This document shows, piece after piece, positions 60,430 to 64,000 of a stretch of DNA of 64,000 nucleotides (position 1 is the first letter of the stretch; each line of letters starts with the position of its first letter). The notes under the pieces were generated by a model. It was not told the origin of the DNA. It saw nothing but the letters and a program-made list of their open reading frames with translations, and did no database searches. This DNA is from Candidatus Limosilactobacillus merdigallinarum (GTDB lineage Bacteria > Bacillota > Bacilli > Lactobacillales > Lactobacillaceae), in assembly GCA_019114515.1 (NCBI GenBank), contig DXFH01000001.1:62001-126000 (forward strand), in the 5' to 3' direction. The translations under genes were made by a program, and so were the position numbers.

Positions 60430-61767
60430 CTAAATCTCAAATTCAGCGAATTGGTCGTCACTCTTGTTGGACACCGCATCCGACTGTGAATAATTAAATT
60501 GATCTGATTGCAATAACTCTTCAACTTTGGTGTCAGGATGCTGCCACAGAATATCAAGCAACTCAATAAAGTCACGGATAATTTCTCGGGGCGTGATATT
60601 TGAGCTGGCCCCAATACGGCCATACTCAATCTTAATAAACGTCGCTAAGTCATCCTCCGTGATTGTGCGTTCATAGCCGTAAAGCTGGGCATGCATATTA
60701 GCCAGCTTCTCAGTTAAGACCAGCATCTCTTCAGCCGTCAAGGACTCCAGTTTGATGACGGGGGCATACATATCTTGGGCCCCTTCCTTAGCAAACTTGC
60801 CCTGCGCCAGTCGTGACCGCAACGCTTCATAAGAGTATACACCCCGGCGCCGGTCTTCAATGGCCTGTGGCGTACCACACATGATAATTCCCAGGTACTT
60901 AGCCTTACCCTGCAACGTATCGTTATACATGGTCAAAATCTTTTCATAATTGTACTGCCGGCTAATGCTATTCGGGATCTTTGAAATATTAACCAGTTCG
61001 TCAATCATGATTATCATTCCTTGATAACCAGCTTGCTGGAAAAAGGCCGCAAAGAGTTTCAGGTATTCATACCAGTCATCGTCGTTGATGATGATATTGA
61101 CCCCTAACTCATTCTTGGCATCCGTCTTGCGGTTATATTCACCCCGGAACCATTTGATTACCTTGGCTTTGGTCTCATCATCACCAGTGATGTAGGCGTG
61201 ATAATACATGTTCAGTAATTTAGCGAAGTCGAATCCATGAACCAGCTCATTTAAAGACGAAATCACCTGATAAATCTGCTTATCAAAGGCACTTTCAAAG
61301 GCTGGGTCATCCGGTGTCAGGTTTTGTTGAATCGCTACTTGGCTTTGCACCGAACTGATCCAGCGATCCAAAACCAATGGCAGGGCTCCGCCTTCTGGAC
61401 GCGTTTTGGTCGACAAATTTTGAATTAATTCGCGGTAGGTCGCCAGTCCTTTACCATCACCTCCATGGAGACGGCGTTCGGGCGACAAATCACCATCGAC
61501 TACTACGAAACCGCGGTCCATCACGTAGTTACGAATAGTCTGCAACAGGAAACTCTTGCCGGAACCATAGCGCCCCATAATGAAGCGAAACGATGCACCG
61601 CCTTGGCTAATAATGTCGACATCATGGAGCAAGGCAGCAATTTCATTCTTCCTTCCGACCGTAATATAAGGAAGGCCGATGCGCGGCACCACCCCACCTT
61701 TTAACGAATTCAATATGGTTTGCGCAATTCTTTTTGGTACCCGTTTAGTCTTGGGCATGTGATTCAC
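60430..61767 (-). CDS. DUF2791 P-loop ATP-binding protein (BREX BrxD-like)
   Basis: VGRKNEIAALLHDVD, Walker A GRYGSGKS, Walker B MIIMIDELVNI. Confidence 0.83.
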   Translation of the reverse strand: MNHMPKTKRVPKRIAQTILNSLKGGVVPRIGLPYITVGRKNEIAALLHDVDIISQGGASFRFIMGRYGSGKSFLLQTIRNYVMDRGFVVVDGDLSPERRLHGGDGKGLATYRELIQNLSTKTRPEGGALPLVLDRWISSVQSQVAIQQNLTPDDPAFESAFDKQIYQVISSLNELVHGFDFAKLLNMYYHAYITGDDETKAKVIKWFRGEYNRKTDAKNELGVNIIINDDDWYEYLKLFAAFFQQAGYQGMIIMIDELVNISKIPNSISRQYNYEKILTMYNDTLQGKAKYLGIIMCGTPQAIEDRRRGVYSYEALRSRLAQGKFAKEGAQDMYAPVIKLESLTAEEMLVLTEKLANMHAQLYGYERTITEDDLATFIKIEYGRIGASSNITPREIIRDFIELLDILWQHPDTKVEELLQSDQFNYSQSDAVSNKSDDQFAEFEI

Positions 61768-63703
61768 CTGCTTTCAATAAATCCTCTATATCTGGGCGAT
61801 AATCTTCAACGATTTGTGGTTGCCCTTGATCATCAAATTCAATCACCGTGTCACCGATGACTTCCATCATTTTTTCGTTGATTGAATCAGCCAAAATGCT
61901 GGCCATCAAGTGGTGGTCACGTAAATAATCTTGCCATGGCTGCCCCTTAAGCAAATGCGCTAAGAAGTAGCTTTCGTCATTTGACAATTGCGGTTGGTCT
62001 TCGTCATCATCCGTTTCGTCAGCAAAAGATGGTTCAAAGACGGCCGCTGTATCAGCAGATTTTGTTAATGATATCGTTGACTGACTGGCGACAGCATTAG
62101 CAGCCGCTTCCTCATACTCATCCTGAGTGGCTTCTGCATCCTCTGCTTGTCTTTCTTCTTCGGTTAATAGGCTCTCTTGAGTTTCACTAGCATCGTCACG
62201 AATTTTTTGTAAGTTTGCATGACTGAGATCCAGCTTAGGTCGGTGGGCAATTAGTTGCTCTTCTCGGTATTGCTGAATTGCTTTTTTAACGGCTGCCAAC
62301 TCATAATCGGGCACATCCTGGGGCTTTAATGGTCGTCCTTCATGTGTCGCTAGCCGAATGAGTCGGTCAATTTCATGCAGTAAGTGATTAATATTTTGTT
62401 TGCGTCCCTTCACCGGCGTAAACGTCTGACGGCGCCATTTGCCCCATTCGCAAACATACTCGCGGGCATCGTCAATCTTGTATTGCGTAGTACGTACTGG
62501 TTGCCGATCATAGAACACCGCGTTACCAAACAGGTGCACCTGGACTTCTCCTCGCCAGCCCAATAAGTTTTGCATGATGTTTACCTGAGATTCTTTTAGC
62601 AAGTTCGCCCAAGTCAGCTGCACAATGCGATAAACCACTGCTGGATTATTCTTCATCAACGGGCACTTGTCTAAATGGTAGCTTGCTAATGAAATTAATG
62701 CTTGATAAACTTCGTCACCCTTTGTATCGTCAACATTTTTAAGCACTTCATAAGCATGATCAATTTTGATTTCATCACCAAATTCGGCCTGCTTTTCCTG
62801 GTCACCCATTTGGTAATAGACAACGTAGTCTTTTCGCCACTGTGCCAAATACTTTAACATCTGTTCGTCTGCATAATTAGCATATTGCCGCGGAAAAGAT
62901 GCTAGTTTTTGGTAGCCATCCTGTACGGAAGATACCCCAATCTGGTTTAACAATTCATATATATAAACGTAGGCAAACGATGTCGGCGCCTTTTCAATTT
63001 TTCCTTTACGTAATTTTGTCCGCCAAGTGAAGTAACCGCGCAATTGACCGACTGTCATATCGTGGTAGGTTGGGAAGAAGTGCCGAAAATCACCCAAATA
63101 TTCATAATCATCCTCATAATCGGCCATCAGCTTTCCCTGCTGGTAGAAATTCTGATTACGACCTTTCAAAGGAGGCAAAGTGTAGTCATATTTTGCCCGC
63201 ATTTTCCGAAGCGGTTCTGGCATTTTGAGTTGTTGCTTTGGTTGAAAATGGGCTGGCTTTGGCAATGGTTGATCACTAAAACCATCCTGCTCATCACCGA
63301 ATGGCAGGACCGTAATTAAGTGCTCTTTCTCCTGCACGACCTGTGTCTTACGGGCACGGTCAAACGCGTGATCCAGTGCTTCTTTAACTGCTGCAACCGG
63401 TGTCTGGTCATCCAAACGAATACTGACCCAGGAACCGTCAGCCATCCTGGTTGGTGCATTAAACACTCCCTGTTGGCGTAACTTAGTGGCACCCTCACCA
63501 TAATGGATTTCCAGAAAATTTTGTCGCCTGTCTTCTGTCAGATGCGTCACATCCGGGTTGCGGCTAATCAATAAAGCAAACCACTTGCCGGTAACCGGAC
63601 ACACGAGCACGCAGTCATCAGGAAAGCGCCGCCACTTGTACTGACCGTCCACGCCATATTGAGCTTTCACATAACGCAGAACCTGCATCCGGTTCATGTT
63701 CAC
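61745..63703 (-). CDS. MmcQ/YjbR-like domain fused to TerB_N and TerB_C domains
   Basis: N-term QVLRYVKAQYGVDGQYKWRRFPDDCVLVCPVTGKWFALLI; middle TVGQLRGYFTWRTKLRKGKIEKAPTSFAYVYIYELLNQIG; C-term INEKMMEVIGDTVIEFDDQGQPQIVEDYRPDIEDLL. Confidence 0.75.
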   Translation of the reverse strand: MNMNRMQVLRYVKAQYGVDGQYKWRRFPDDCVLVCPVTGKWFALLISRNPDVTHLTEDRRQNFLEIHYGEGATKLRQQGVFNAPTRMADGSWVSIRLDDQTPVAAVKEALDHAFDRARKTQVVQEKEHLITVLPFGDEQDGFSDQPLPKPAHFQPKQQLKMPEPLRKMRAKYDYTLPPLKGRNQNFYQQGKLMADYEDDYEYLGDFRHFFPTYHDMTVGQLRGYFTWRTKLRKGKIEKAPTSFAYVYIYELLNQIGVSSVQDGYQKLASFPRQYANYADEQMLKYLAQWRKDYVVYYQMGDQEKQAEFGDEIKIDHAYEVLKNVDDTKGDEVYQALISLASYHLDKCPLMKNNPAVVYRIVQLTWANLLKESQVNIMQNLLGWRGEVQVHLFGNAVFYDRQPVRTTQYKIDDAREYVCEWGKWRRQTFTPVKGRKQNINHLLHEIDRLIRLATHEGRPLKPQDVPDYELAAVKKAIQQYREEQLIAHRPKLDLSHANLQKIRDDASETQESLLTEEERQAEDAEATQDEYEEAAANAVASQSTISLTKSADTAAVFEPSFADETDDDEDQPQLSNDESYFLAHLLKGQPWQDYLRDHHLMASILADSINEKMMEVIGDTVIEFDDQGQPQIVEDYRPDIEDLLKAGESHAQD

Positions 63704-63741
63704 ACCTCCTAACAGAATGTTTGTTCGTTTTACGCTTTTTA

Positions 63742-63760
63742 ATTATAAACTGCCGGCAGT
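63742..63760 (-). promoter_or_regulatory. Promoter -10 and 12-bp palindrome upstream of the TerB/ATPase/helicase operon
   Basis: Minus strand TTTAAA-17-TATAAT with ACTGCCGGCAGT (63749-63760) in the spacer. Confidence 0.5.
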
Positions 63761-63854
63761 CAATTTTAAAATGATACACGCAAACAAAAACGAGGTATTC
63801 GCTTGTAGATTGACCATGACAGTCATTAAATGATGCGCCACAAAGCCTAAAAAT

Positions 63855-63993
63855 CAGCTTGCACACTGGGGCTCAGTGGTGAGATTGTCGTAAGCGCAGA
63901 CTGCGCTTACGACAAGACCAAGCTTTGAGACAATAGAATCATTGGCTCAAAGTTGTGTCCGCCACGATCCAGCCCCAGAAACGGTGCAAGCTG
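63855..63993 (+). repeat. Family-2 intergenic repeat, copy E (best-preserved)
   Basis: CAGCTTGCAC/GTGCAAGCTG, CTGGGGCT/AGCCCCAG, GTGG/CCAC, perfect hairpin TTGTCGTAAGCGCAgacTGCGCTTACGACAA, hairpin CTTTGAG/CTCAAAG. Confidence 0.8.
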
Positions 63994-64000
63994 GTTTAGT

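Noticed and set aside
60324-60629. 101-aa minus ORF
   Set aside because: Alternate-frame overlap of the ATPase/helicase junction.
58172-63703. Calling the helicase operon a complete BREX or DISARM system
   Set aside because: No PglX/PglZ/BrxC or methyltransferase is present in the window; only BrxD-like and BrxHI-like components are supported.
1-64000. CRISPR arrays, IS transposases, integrases, phage structural genes, rRNA
   Set aside because: No regularly spaced direct repeats and no recognisable Cas, transposase, integrase, phage or rRNA sequence was seen.

Overview
64 kb chromosomal segment of a low/mid-GC Firmicute, most consistent with the family Lactobacillaceae. About 55 protein genes are supported, mostly housekeeping or transport: ctsR fragment, Zn-ADHs, UPF0210/UPF0237 pair, dNK, LysP-like permease, two forms of ThrE exporter, MntR + CDF + two VIT-family metal transporters, multicopper oxidase, RNase J, several MFS pumps, MprF, DJ-1/PfpI, UDG, cyclophilin, sucrose PTS/ScrB locus, YjeM-like permease, M20 dipeptidase, FolT. 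Also present are six tRNA genes, a lysine riboswitch, a T-box leader, a probable ARE ABC-F attenuator and three pseudogenes (TauE/SafE, ABC-F, DUF915-type hydrolase). The most interesting regions are: (i) the right-end operon MmcQ/YjbR-TerB_N-TerB_C protein + DUF2791 (BrxD-like) ATPase + Lhr/BrxHI-like helicase (58172-63703), a candidate defence or genome-maintenance module with a 12-bp palindrome in its promoter; (ii) two families of structured intergenic repeats (about 110 bp and 140 bp) whose stems show compensatory changes between copies, with one copy nested in the other; (iii) a candidate stand-alone small RNA at ~57867-58000; (iv) a structured leader on folT that I cannot assign to a known riboswitch class. 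No CRISPR array, IS transposase, phage genes or rRNA were seen. All family calls come from reading the sequence; no database search was run.
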